From an uncultured Oscillospiraceae bacterium (GTDB lineage: Bacteria > Bacillota > Clostridia > Oscillospirales > Acutalibacteraceae), in the NCBI GenBank assembly GCA_900542375.1, contig UQNI01000001.1, positions 3,033 through 67,032 of the forward strand: 64,000 nucleotides of DNA, given 5' to 3'. Below, in pieces: positions 27,285 to 35,428 of this stretch. Position 1 is the first letter of the stretch; each line of letters starts with the position of its first letter. Both the position numbers and the translations under genes were made by a program. Under the pieces are notes generated by a model. That model searched no databases. It saw only the letters and a list, made by a program, of their open reading frames with translations, and was not told where the DNA came from.

Positions 27285-28204
27285 ACTATTGCTGCTATAC
27301 GGTAAGTGGTAAAAAAGTTGCATTATTGCCTCCTATTTCTGTTCAAATCAATGTGCATGAAGATGCTCCTGCCGATGATATGACGGTTATATTCCCGCTT
27401 ATAGAACAAGTGCCAAAGATAGCAACTATACGTGTTTGGAATGGTGAAAAACCAATATTTTCAGGAATCATAGATGAGCAAATCATGGGAGTGACAAAAA
27501 ATGGAGCCATGTTAAAATTAATTGCTCGCAGCAGGGCAGCATTGCTTTTGGATAACGAAGCCATGCCACAGGAATATCACTATCCTTCCTTGACTCAACT
27601 GTATGAACGACACGTAGAACCGTATGGATTTTGTGGCTTTATCGGCAATGGGGGAACGTTTGATACAAAGATGACCATCACCAAAGGAATGAGTGAATGG
27701 CAAGTCATTGAAGAGTTTTGTGTCAGATGCTTTGGAACGATTCCTTTTGTAACAGCTGACGATTATATTGATTGCAGCGGGGCAGTCCCAAACGAGCAGC
27801 TGGTATTTGATAACAGCGATGCGTCGTGTATCCCTTATTTGTCGATTCTTTATCGTGATAAATTTTATAAACGAGTCAGTGAATTGTATATACAGCCAAA
27901 GCTGGGACAGGCATATACTTCTGTTGTGCATGATGACCAAGCACATAAATTAGGTGTACAGCGCAGACGATTTGTGGTCTCCAATAATTATAGAGGAACA
28001 CGCATGATTGACAGTGCAAAACGAAAGGCAGTAGAAGTAACGGTTGTATGTGCGGGAGGCATTTGTGGTTCTTTAAAAATGCCTGTTGTTATTTCCGATG
28101 CGATTTTGGGTACCATTGATAAATTGAGTATTGCAGGCTGGACCTATACGCTGAACAGTAATGGGGAACGCTGTGAATATTTGCTGAGAAAAGAAGATAT
28201 TTAA
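27281..28204 (+). CDS. Baseplate hub protein (XkdQ / gpD-like)
   Basis: 307 residues from ATG 27281, inside the ATGA overlap with the LysM gene; longer in-frame starts would overlap that gene by about 110 nt. The sequence fits the late-control/hub family: an N-terminal beta domain (TIRVWNGEKPIFSGIIDEQI), a middle segment SRAALLLDNEAMPQEY with the conserved S-R-L-like pattern, and a long C-terminal domain ending in DKLSIAGWTYTLNSNGERC. The hub forms the centre of the baseplate and carries the spike encoded next. Confidence 0.72.
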   Translation: MNYCCYTVSGKKVALLPPISVQINVHEDAPADDMTVIFPLIEQVPKIATIRVWNGEKPIFSGIIDEQIMGVTKNGAMLKLIARSRAALLLDNEAMPQEYHYPSLTQLYERHVEPYGFCGFIGNGGTFDTKMTITKGMSEWQVIEEFCVRCFGTIPFVTADDYIDCSGAVPNEQLVFDNSDASCIPYLSILYRDKFYKRVSELYIQPKLGQAYTSVVHDDQAHKLGVQRRRFVVSNNYRGTRMIDSAKRKAVEVTVVCAGGICGSLKMPVVISDAILGTIDKLSIAGWTYTLNSNGERCEYLLRKEDI

Positions 28205-28226
28205 TGATAAGAAATGAGTTGATACG

Positions 28227-28571
28227 ATGTGGATTTCACAAAAAGTAGGCGCTTTGGAACAACCGAGCGCCCAGATACAAGTAGGGGAAGTACTTAGTAA
28301 TACAGGCAGTCTTTCCATACAGGCTGTGGGACAATACAGTGCAGTGCCCCTAGCGGCTCCGTTTGGAATTACTTATGTACCGCCCAAAGGAACAAAGGTA
28401 GTTTTGTTGGAAGAAGAGGATACGGTATTGTGTACGGGGGCAATTTCCGAGTCTATAAATTTATCTGAAGGGGAACTGATGCTGCGTTCTTCAGGCGGAG
28501 CATATATCTACTTGAAGAATAACGGAGATATTGTCATAAATGGACAAGTATTTCCTCTGCAATCAACTTGA
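28227..28571 (+). CDS. Baseplate spike-like protein (gpV/Gp45 type)
   Basis: 114 residues, starting 22 nt after the hub stop. The sequence is almost all beta: an OB-fold-like part (GITYVPPKGTKVVLLEEED) and a repeat-like end (GGAYIYLKNNGDIVINGQVF) typical of membrane-piercing spike proteins. It is shorter than most and lacks an obvious metal-binding tip motif (HxH). It could be a truncated spike or a small adaptor. Confidence 0.6.
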   Translation: MWISQKVGALEQPSAQIQVGEVLSNTGSLSIQAVGQYSAVPLAAPFGITYVPPKGTKVVLLEEEDTVLCTGAISESINLSEGELMLRSSGGAYIYLKNNGDIVINGQVFPLQST

Positions 28572-28908
28572 GGAGGGGATTTCCATAGACAGTTTGATAC
28601 AAAACGGGGATACGTCTGCCATTTTAGTCAGCGGCAGGCGGGAGTTATTGCAGCGAGTTTGGATACAGCTGACAGCGCATCGAGGGGAATTTCCTTACTG
28701 CGGAACGCTGGGCAGCAGATTGTACCAAATTGCTGCAAGCGATTCCAAATGTGAACAGAAGGTATTGGAAGCAATAGAAGAAGCATTGGAGTTCATACCG
28801 CAGGTTAGGGTAAAAGATGTAGTCATTGCAGAGAAAACAATTACAGTTTATATAGAAACGGAATACGGAGACGACGCTTTACAGTTTTCACTGAAAGGAG
28901 GAGAGTAA
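28540..28908 (+). CDS. Baseplate wedge protein (XkdS / gp25-like)
   Basis: 122 residues from ATG 28540, which overlaps the spike gene by 32 nt. The core has the gp25/XkdS pattern: RRELLQRVWIQLTAHRGEFP, the turn CGTLGSRLYQI and the beta end VRVKDVVIAEKTITVYI. gp25 proteins join the baseplate wedge to the hub and normally nucleate the sheath. The start is uncertain. A strong ribosome-binding site (AGGAGGGG, 28571-28578) lies inside the frame, correctly spaced for an ATA codon at 28585 but not for a usual start. Confidence 0.72.
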   Translation: MDKYFLCNQLEEGISIDSLIQNGDTSAILVSGRRELLQRVWIQLTAHRGEFPYCGTLGSRLYQIAASDSKCEQKVLEAIEEALEFIPQVRVKDVVIAEKTITVYIETEYGDDALQFSLKGGE

Positions 28909-29973
28909 ATGGAAACGTATGAGGAAATTTTAGAAAGAATGAAACAAACCTTTGCACAGCAAGCAGGTTATGAAGTAGAAAAAAACAGTGATTTGGAAAT
29001 ACGAATGCAAGTATTGGCAGGAGAACTTTACAGTTCATTTGCAAACATAGAATGGTTAAAGCGTCAGGTATTTCCTCAAACAGCTACGGGAGAATATTTG
29101 ACGATGCACGGCACACAAAGAGGACTTGTGAGAAAGGAGTCTCAAGCGGCAGTAGGAAGTTTAACTTTTTCCAGAACCAGTGCGCTGAGTTATGATTTGC
29201 CCATTCCCGTTGGAACTGTTTGTGCTGTAGATAAAGAGGATACGGTACGATATATTACAACAGAAGAGGCAACCTTAAAGGCAAATGAATTGAGCGTGAC
29301 TGTAAAAGCAAAGGCGAAAGAAGGAGGCCGTAACGGTAACACGGCTGAAAATACCATTCAAATTATGATTACTCCTCCTTCCGGAATTAAGGCAGTGACA
29401 AATGCAGAACCATTTATTGGCGGCATGGATGCTGAAGATGACAATGCATTTCGTGCACGTTTATTAAAAAGTTACGCAAATATTTCCAATGGAACCAATG
29501 CTGCATTTTACAGGGAATTGGCAATGAAACATCCGTCCGTTTATTCCGCAGGTGTAGTTGCAAAAGATGACGGAGTTGGAACGGTTTCCGTATATGTGGC
29601 TACCAGAGGCGGCGTGCCGTCTGATGAAGTCATAGAAGAATTACAAAACCAATTCGATGAAGCAAGGGAATTAAATGTAGCGGTAACCGTAAAACCGGCG
29701 GTTTTACAAAAGATACCGCTGCGGATTCAAATCAAGCCTGCAGAGCAGTATTCGTTTGAGCAGGCCAAAGAGATTTGTATGCAAGTCGTTGATGATTATT
29801 TTGCGCAGATGCATATTGGTGGTATTTTCCGTGTTGCTGAATTATGTAGGAACATGTTGGAATCGGGTGCGATTGTCAATCACTTTACACCTCCGGGAGA
29901 AGATTTTTCAACGCCGCAAAATAAATTGGTTGTGAAAGGCAATATTATCATTGAGGAAGGCGGCGTGATATAA
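28909..29973 (+). CDS. Baseplate J-family protein (XkdT-like)
   Basis: 354 residues from ATG 28909, with AAAGGAGGAG just before. It has the canonical beginning (TYEEILERMKQTFAQQAGYE), the segment TATGEYLTMHGTQRGLVRK, the central beta domain with GGRNGNTAENTIQIMITPPS and the motif FIGGMDAEDDNAFRARLLKS. These are hallmarks of baseplate J/gp47-type wedge proteins. The length is standard (about 350). It is intact and the next gene starts 2 nt later. Confidence 0.88.
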   Translation: METYEEILERMKQTFAQQAGYEVEKNSDLEIRMQVLAGELYSSFANIEWLKRQVFPQTATGEYLTMHGTQRGLVRKESQAAVGSLTFSRTSALSYDLPIPVGTVCAVDKEDTVRYITTEEATLKANELSVTVKAKAKEGGRNGNTAENTIQIMITPPSGIKAVTNAEPFIGGMDAEDDNAFRARLLKSYANISNGTNAAFYRELAMKHPSVYSAGVVAKDDGVGTVSVYVATRGGVPSDEVIEELQNQFDEARELNVAVTVKPAVLQKIPLRIQIKPAEQYSFEQAKEICMQVVDDYFAQMHIGGIFRVAELCRNMLESGAIVNHFTPPGEDFSTPQNKLVVKGNIIIEEGGVI

Positions 29974-29974
29974 G

Positions 29975-30460
29975 TTGAGTATTTCATTTACAGCAATGCA
30001 AAATGCTTTGCTTGCAAACGGAATGTATGAAATCACAGAAGATACAAGACTATATGCAGAATTAAAAGCTTATGATGCCGGCTTTCAAACGCTGCATGAC
30101 CAACTGGATGAATTATTGCAGGAAGCATTGATTCCAACAGCGGTTTCTTATGGTTTAGAAGAAAAAGAATTGTTATTTGGTTTGCATCTCAGCTCCTGCA
30201 CGGAAGAAGAAAGAAGAAAACTGTTATGCATGCGTGGTGCCGTTAATGTAAATTCCTTTAGCAAAGCGGACTTTTTGAACATATTACAATCAGGAGGGAT
30301 TGAGGCTGAAGTGACCGAATCTCCAAGCACACAGCATATAGGCGTACAGGTGTTGTCTGTAAAAGACGGCCAAACACAGCAAGATACGCAAAAAGCTGTT
30401 TCTGATTACATCCCTGCTCATGTGGAATGTACGGTTACATTTGCAAGTGAAGCAGAATGA
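29975..30460 (+). CDS. Tail/baseplate protein of the XkdU (DUF2313) type
   Basis: 161 residues from TTG 29975. It resembles XkdU/gpI-like proteins: a helical front (AQLKAYD-like repeat DTRLYAELKAYDAGFQTL) and a C-terminal beta-alpha part ending SDYIPAHVECTVTF, which is typical of DUF2313. The protein usually links the wedge to tail fibres. No fibre gene follows: the cluster ends here. Confidence 0.7.
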   Translation: MSISFTAMQNALLANGMYEITEDTRLYAELKAYDAGFQTLHDQLDELLQEALIPTAVSYGLEEKELLFGLHLSSCTEEERRKLLCMRGAVNVNSFSKADFLNILQSGGIEAEVTESPSTQHIGVQVLSVKDGQTQQDTQKAVSDYIPAHVECTVTFASEAE

Positions 30461-30519
30461 TTTGGATGTTTGAGTGTATAAGTATCAAAATTTTGGGTTA
30501 AATAAAATAGAGAAACAGG

Positions 30520-30546
30520 TTGGGGCAATGTTTGGCATTGCCCCAA
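30520..30546 (+). terminator. Perfect hairpin at the end of the phage-derived cluster
   Basis: An 11-bp stem TTGGGGCAATG/CATTGCCCCAA with a 5-nt loop. The following tract (TTGTCG) has few T, so it may act as a weak terminator or a processing hairpin. Confidence 0.6.
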
Positions 30547-30694
30547 TTGTCGTAATAGAAGGAAATCACTTGTATTTTCTGCTTTATTATACTATCATTA
30601 AGATAAACATTTTTTAAGAAAATACAGTGATTAAAAATATAATTTAACGTGTTGGTACAGAAACATTCAGGCAAAACAAAGGGGGAACAAGTAA

Positions 30695-31954
30695 ATGGAA
30701 CTGCATGAAAATACAGAGAAACAAGAGCGTGCTTTGTTGGTTGCGGTAGATACAGGAAGTTATGATGTAGAGGCTTCTTTGGCAGAGTTATATGAACTTA
30801 CCAAAACTGCGGGCGCAGAGCCCTTTGGAGCCATGACACAAAAAAGACCGGCTTATGAAACTGCTACCTGTGTTGGTTCAGGTATGGTTCAGGAAATTGC
30901 AGATATTTGCCAAAAACAGGAGATTGATTTGTTGATTTTTGACTGCGAATTGTCTCCAACGCAAATACGGAATATAGAGGATATTACAAATGTCCGAGTG
31001 ATAGACAGAACGATGCTGATTTTGGATATTTTTGCAGCACGTGCTGTTTCCAAAGAAGGTAAATTGCAAGTGGAATTGGCGCAGCTCAAATATATGCTGC
31101 CCCGTTTAACCGGAAAGGGTACCGCTCTTTCCCGTTTGGGCGGCGGTATTGGTACCAGAGGTCCCGGTGAAACCAAATTGGAAACGGACAAGCGTCATAT
31201 TCATCGAAGAATAGATGCTTTAAAAGAACAGTTGGAACAAGTAGAAAAACATAGAGAGCAAATCAATCGCAGAAGGAAAAAGGACGGTACCGTTACAGTA
31301 GCGTTGGTGGGCTATACCAACGTTGGGAAAAGTACATTGATGAATTATTTAACGGATGCAGGCGTATTGGCAAAGGATATGCTGTTTGCAACGCTGGACC
31401 CAACTGCGAGAGCTTTGCGCTTGCCTTGCGGAAAAACCGTAATGCTCATAGATACGGTAGGGTTGGTCCGCAGACTTCCGCACCATTTGGTACAGGCATT
31501 TAAATCTACGTTGGAACAGGCAGCAACTGCGGATATTATTTTAAATATTTGTGATGCATCCAGCGTGGAATCACAAGTGCACTTAACTGTAACCAAAACA
31601 CTATTGGAAGGGCTGGGCTGTAAAGACAGACCGATTATTCCTGTATTGAATAAATGCGATTTGGTTCCTGAGATTAATCATATGCCAATGATTGGCGGTG
31701 CAGTGAGAATCAGTGCTGCGACGGGACAAGGTGTTGACCATTTACTGGAGGTCATTGAAGAAAATCTCCCTGTGAAAAATACCAAAGTAGAATTGTTATT
31801 GCCGTTTTCCAAAAGTGGCCTTGCAGCTGAAATTCGCAAAGATGGTACTGTACTGCAAGAAGAGTATGTTGAAGAAGGTCTGCATCTTGTTGCAATGGTT
31901 ACTCCTGACTTATTGCAGCAGGTATTGCCTTATGCAATTTTGGGAGAAGAATAA
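30695..31954 (+). CDS. hflX: Ribosome-associated GTPase HflX
   Basis: A 419-residue GTPase that binds the 50S subunit and splits stalled or heat-damaged ribosomes. ATG 30695 follows AAAGGGGGAAC. The N-terminal HflX domain (1-190) contains FDCELSPTQIRNIED and the conserved GPGETKLETDKRHIHRRI. The G domain starts near 200 with G1 GYTNVGKST, G3 DTVGLVRRLP and G4 NKCD. A C-terminal ubiquitin-like domain follows. The length is normal. A GNAT gene follows 14 nt downstream and may share the transcript. Confidence 0.96.
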   Translation: MELHENTEKQERALLVAVDTGSYDVEASLAELYELTKTAGAEPFGAMTQKRPAYETATCVGSGMVQEIADICQKQEIDLLIFDCELSPTQIRNIEDITNVRVIDRTMLILDIFAARAVSKEGKLQVELAQLKYMLPRLTGKGTALSRLGGGIGTRGPGETKLETDKRHIHRRIDALKEQLEQVEKHREQINRRRKKDGTVTVALVGYTNVGKSTLMNYLTDAGVLAKDMLFATLDPTARALRLPCGKTVMLIDTVGLVRRLPHHLVQAFKSTLEQAATADIILNICDASSVESQVHLTVTKTLLEGLGCKDRPIIPVLNKCDLVPEINHMPMIGGAVRISAATGQGVDHLLEVIEENLPVKNTKVELLLPFSKSGLAAEIRKDGTVLQEEYVEEGLHLVAMVTPDLLQQVLPYAILGEE

Positions 31955-31968
31955 TTGGTGTTGATTTG

Positions 31969-32391
31969 ATGATACGAATATTAAAACCAAGCGATATTGA
32001 TGCTGTAATGAATATTTGGTTGAGTTCCAATATACAAGCGCATTCTTTTATACCAAGGGAATATTGGATGAAATATTTTGGGCAAGTAAAAGAAATGTTG
32101 CCGGATGCTACCGTATATGTATATGAAGATAATGGTTCTGTACAGGGCTTTATAGGATTGACAAAGAATTATATTGAAGGAATTTTTGTAGAGGAATCTA
32201 TGCGTGGTAAGGGGATAGGAACACAATTATTAAATCTTGCAAAACAACTTTGTTCTTCTCTTACGTTACAGGTGTATGAGAAAAATCAATCCGCACTGCG
32301 GTTCTACTTCAAAGAGGGATTTCAAATCAAAAAGAAACAAATGGATTCTGAAACAGGTCAGATGGACTTTACTATGGAATGGAGTATGTAG
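31969..32391 (+). CDS. GNAT-family N-acetyltransferase
   Basis: 140 residues from ATG 31969. A GNAT fold is visible: IRILKPSDIDAVMNIWLSSN at the start, GFIGLTKNYIEGIFVEESMR in the middle, and the acetyl-CoA loop RGKGIGTQLL near residue 80, followed by VYEKNQSALRFYFKEGFQI. This small type is related to the YjaB/RimI-like group. The substrate is unknown. It is probably the last gene of the hflX operon; a bidirectional terminator follows. Confidence 0.85.
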   Translation: MIRILKPSDIDAVMNIWLSSNIQAHSFIPREYWMKYFGQVKEMLPDATVYVYEDNGSVQGFIGLTKNYIEGIFVEESMRGKGIGTQLLNLAKQLCSSLTLQVYEKNQSALRFYFKEGFQIKKKQMDSETGQMDFTMEWSM

Positions 32392-32434
32392 TTTTTTCTC
32401 TTCACCAAATCGCAGCATTTCTATTTCATGAATG

Positions 32435-32470
32435 AAAAAAGAGTATGGGTGTAGTCCATACTCTTTTTTA
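32435..32470. terminator. Bidirectional terminator between convergent acetyltransferase genes
   Basis: A 14-bp stem, AAAAAAGAGTATGG with its complement, and a 7-nt loop. A and T runs on both sides suit both strands. Confidence 0.88.
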
Positions 32471-33064
32471 TAGATGATATTGTGTTTTTACCATTTCACG
32501 AATTTCTTCAAATGTTTTTATATTCTCAGGAGGTATCGTATGAGATTGGATATGCTTCTCCATCCAAACAATATCATACCAGCGGTGAAACTTATAGCCG
32601 CATTGCGCACATGTTCCTACTTGACGATAGCCAAGACGTTGATGGAATAACATACTGTCTTTTGTTAGATGAAGGTCTTCTTCAGTTGTGTCAGCAATAC
32701 AAGCATACAAATTTGTGATGTTTTGAAGGCTTAAAATAGTTTCCAATGTTTGATACAATTTTTTTCCTATCCCCATTTTTTTCGCTGTTTTCTTTACATA
32801 AATGGAAACCTCAACTGCCCATTGATAAGCACAGCGTTCCCGAAAGAGGCTTGCATAAGTATAACCTACAATTTCATTGTCTATTTCAGCGACAAGATAC
32901 GGATATGTTTGCAGCGTATTGGAGATACGTTGTTCAAATTCTTGTACAGAAGGCACGGTATATTCAAATGTAATTGCTGTATTTTCTACATATGGTGCAT
33001 AAATATCCAATAATGCAGCGGCATCCTGTATAGTTGCAATACGCAGCTTGACTTGTTTGTCCAT
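32468..33064 (-). CDS. GNAT acetyltransferase (phosphinothricin/amino-acid acetyltransferase-like)
   Basis: 198 residues on the minus strand; the ATG at 33064 has AGAGGAG upstream. Signatures of the Pat/MnaT group are IRATIQDAAALLDIYAPYV-like (LRIATIQDAAALLDIYAPYV), NTAITFEYTVPSVQEF, AYQWAVEVSIYVKKTAKKMG with the loop KKMGIGKKLYQTL, and LGYRQVGTCAQCGYKFHRW. These enzymes acetylate the amino group of phosphinothricin, methionine sulfoximine or similar amino acids. The substrate here is unknown. The ~30-residue C-terminal extension after DIVWMEK is less usual. Confidence 0.88.
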   Translation of the reverse strand: MDKQVKLRIATIQDAAALLDIYAPYVENTAITFEYTVPSVQEFEQRISNTLQTYPYLVAEIDNEIVGYTYASLFRERCAYQWAVEVSIYVKKTAKKMGIGKKLYQTLETILSLQNITNLYACIADTTEEDLHLTKDSMLFHQRLGYRQVGTCAQCGYKFHRWYDIVWMEKHIQSHTIPPENIKTFEEIREMVKTQYHL

Positions 33065-33393
33065 GAGATAACTCCTCTGTTTTTATCATTGTATTTATTA
33101 TAATAGAAAGAAATTTACTGTGCAATTCTTATCATACCAATTTTCAAATACTCTCTTAACAGTTAAATATAGTTTTCTGTTAGGAGGTGGTGTCATATAA
33201 TAGAAGGAATCACGTATTTGTCTGGCTGAAAACAAGTGATTTCTAAGAGTGTGATATGAAAAATGTACAAGCATATAGTATCTGAAATAAGGTTAAAATA
33301 AAAATCAGTTACTAAAAAAGCCTTGCTTATTTTAAATAAGCAAGGCTTTTTTTAATGAATACGATATTTAGATATTCTAATAAAAATGGTGAA
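33065..33393. other. Intergenic region between acetyltransferase and flavin reductase genes
   Basis: 329 nt with no coding signal. It holds a strong palindromic terminator (33314-33353). A second dyad (AATCAC...GTGATT, about 33209-33241) lies after the words AGAAGGAATCAC. A similar string, AGAAGGAAATCAC, occurs at about 30559 after the phage cluster. I see no RNA gene. Confidence 0.5.
33314..33353. terminator. Strong bidirectional terminator
   Basis: AAAAAAGCCTTGCTTATTT pairs with its complement around a minimal loop and is T-rich at both ends. It ends the minus-strand flavin reductase gene. Confidence 0.88.
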
Positions 33394-33900
33394 TCAGTCT
33401 TGTTTTAGTATGGTTACAATATCACCAACAAACACTTCGTGATAATCTTTTTCTTTATAGAATGTTTCATCAATGGTGCTATCTATAAATGAGCTGGGCT
33501 CCATTTTTTGTTTGGACATCTTTTTGCAGATGAAAACCAGTTTTGCTTCAGCGTAATAAGGCGCCTCTTGGTCAAACATGACGGTCAGACCGGTTTCTTT
33601 ATCTTTGTCTATATCTCTGCCGGATTTGGTACCGCATAGTTTTAATGCAGGCTTATAGGTTTCATCGAATACACATAATGAATAGTACTCTTCACGGTCC
33701 ATAAATTCCATAGTATAACGCTGTGGACGTACCAAAACGTAAGTGACATTTTTTCTCCACAGCACGCCCAATCCGCCCCAGCTGACGGTCATGGTGTTAT
33801 GTTTATCTTCATTTCCGGCGGTTAATAACATCCATTCTGTTCCAATGGTTGTAAAAGGATTTAGTTCCAATGTTTTTGGATCAATTGGTTTTAAAGACAT
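33394..33900 (-). CDS. Flavin reductase-like protein (FMN-binding split barrel)
   Basis: 168 residues. The start is the ATG at 33900, preceded by GGAGGG; a longer frame to 33930 would include that site. The family pattern is LELNPFTTIGTEWMLLTAGN, then NTMTVSWGGLGVLWRKNVTY and VRPQRYTMEFMD, which places it in the FMN-binding flavin reductase group. The conserved SGRD-like motif is KSGRDIDKDKETGL. Members bind FMN and reduce flavins or act as small oxidoreductases. The partner is unknown. It is transcribed alone, divergent from the arginine operon. Confidence 0.87.
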   Translation of the reverse strand: MSLKPIDPKTLELNPFTTIGTEWMLLTAGNEDKHNTMTVSWGGLGVLWRKNVTYVLVRPQRYTMEFMDREEYYSLCVFDETYKPALKLCGTKSGRDIDKDKETGLTVMFDQEAPYYAEAKLVFICKKMSKQKMEPSSFIDSTIDETFYKEKDYHEVFVGDIVTILKQD

Positions 33901-34091
33901 GTTTATACCCTCCATATCGTTGTTTATCAATTTTTATACAATCGTAACCTTATTTATTATATTACAGATTCTCAGTAAAGTTTGCAACTGTTCGCTATGA
34001 ATTCTCAGTTTCTTTTCAAATGTATTGCATTTTCTACAAGGAAACCGTAAAAATCATATGAATTTTGTCATGATGTGAAAATTTTATCAAA

Positions 34092-34109
34092 ACTGAATAA
34101 TTATGCATT
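34092..34109 (+). promoter_or_regulatory. ARG box (ArgR/AhrC operator) upstream of argG
   Basis: The 18-mer ACTGAATAATTATGCATT fits the consensus WNTGAATWWWWATTCANW at 17 of 18 positions. It lies 6 nt before the -35 box of the argG promoter, where an arginine-bound repressor would block the polymerase. No argR gene is in the window. Confidence 0.65.
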
Positions 34110-34115
34110 GTATGC

Positions 34116-34143
34116 TTGTAATATACAATCAGAAGCGTATAAT
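34116..34143 (+). promoter_or_regulatory. Promoter of the arginine operon
   Basis: TTGTAA (34116-34121) and consensus TATAAT (34138-34143), 16 nt apart, 41 nt before argG. Confidence 0.6.
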
Positions 34144-34183
34144 AATACTTATATTTCAATAACGGATAAAAAGGAGCATAGAT

Positions 34184-35401
34184 ATGGCACAACAAATTAA
34201 AAAAGTAGTACTTGCATATTCAGGAGGTTTGGATACCTCTATCATTATTCCATGGCTGAAAGAAAACTATGACAATTGCGAAGTAATCGCAGTTTCCGCT
34301 GACCTTGGTCAAGAAGATGAATTGGAAGGCCTAAACGAAAAAGCAATCAAAACAGGCGCTTCTAAATTGTACATTGAAGACATGAGAAAAGAATTGATTG
34401 AAGAATATATTTGGCCTACTTTAAAAGCAAACGCTGCTTATGAGGGCAGATATTTATTAGGTACTTCTTTTGCAAGACCTTTGATTGCAAAAAGACTGGT
34501 TGAAATTGCAAAAAAAGAAGGTGCAGACGCAATTTGCCACGGTTGCACAGGAAAAGGTAACGACCAAGTTCGTTTTGAGTTGTCCATTCGTGCATTTGAC
34601 CCGGATATTAAAATCATTGCTCCTTGGAGAGAGTGGGATATCAAATCCAGAGAAGAAGAAATCGACTATGCAGAGGCTCACAATATTCCTTTGAAAATTA
34701 CAAGGGAAACCAACTATTCCAAAGATAAAAACCTATGGCACTTATCTCATGAAGGATTGGATTTGGAAGACCCTGCAAACGAACCAAAATATAATGAAAT
34801 TTTAGAGTTAGGCGTTTCTCCGGAACAGGCTCCGGATGTAGCAACTTATGTAACCATTCACTTTGAAAAAGGAATTCCAACTGCAATTGACGGCGTTAAC
34901 ATGAATGCTCTTGAAGTTATGGCAAAATTAAATCAATTGGGCGGCGCAAACGGTATTGGTATTGCGGATATTTTAGAGAACAGATTGGTTGGCATGAAAT
35001 CCCGCGGTGTTTATGAAACTCCCGGCGGTACTATTTTGTATCATGCACACAATAAATTGGAAGAAATGTGCTTGGATAAAGATACCTTCCATTATAAACA
35101 ACAAGTTGCTATTACCTTCGGTGAATTGGTATACGACGGTAAATGGTATACTCCATTAAGAGAAGCTTTATCCGCATTTGTAGACAGCACTCAGGAATAT
35201 GTAACAGGCGATGTCAAACTGAAATTGTACAAAGGCAATATCATTGATGCAGGTATGACATCTCCATATTCTCTATATGATGAAGATACCGCAACCTTTG
35301 ATGAAGATGAAGTTTACAATCAAGCAGACGCTGCAGGTTTCATTAACTTGTTTGGTTTGTCTATGAAAATCCAGGCAAAAAAAGGACGTAAATTCAATTA
35401 A
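34184..35401 (+). CDS. argG: Argininosuccinate synthase
   Basis: A 405-residue enzyme joining citrulline and aspartate with ATP. ATG 34184 follows AAAAGGAG. The P-loop-like motif [15 protein letters not shown] is at residues 12-26. [17 protein letters not shown] is near 117, and the citrulline-binding region [11 protein letters not shown] is present. The length is standard (about 400). It is the first of seven arginine genes in one direction (argG-H-C-J-B-D-F) and lies behind an ARG box. Confidence 0.97.
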   Translation: MAQQIKKVVLAYSGGLDTSIIIPWLKENYDNCEVIAVSADLGQEDELEGLNEKAIKTGASKLYIEDMRKELIEEYIWPTLKANAAYEGRYLLGTSFARPLIAKRLVEIAKKEGADAICHGCTGKGNDQVRFELSIRAFDPDIKIIAPWREWDIKSREEEIDYAEAHNIPLKITRETNYSKDKNLWHLSHEGLDLEDPANEPKYNEILELGVSPEQAPDVATYVTIHFEKGIPTAIDGVNMNALEVMAKLNQLGGANGIGIADILENRLVGMKSRGVYETPGGTILYHAHNKLEEMCLDKDTFHYKQQVAITFGELVYDGKWYTPLREALSAFVDSTQEYVTGDVKLKLYKGNIIDAGMTSPYSLYDEDTATFDEDEVYNQADAAGFINLFGLSMKIQAKKGRKFN

Positions 35402-35428
35402 GGATAATCCATAAGGAGGGCTCCCGGC

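Noticed and set aside
20564..30694. Attachment sites or integrase marking a recent prophage
   Set aside because: No integrase or excisionase frame, and no direct repeat at the two edges that I could recognise. The neighbours htrA and hflX are intact.
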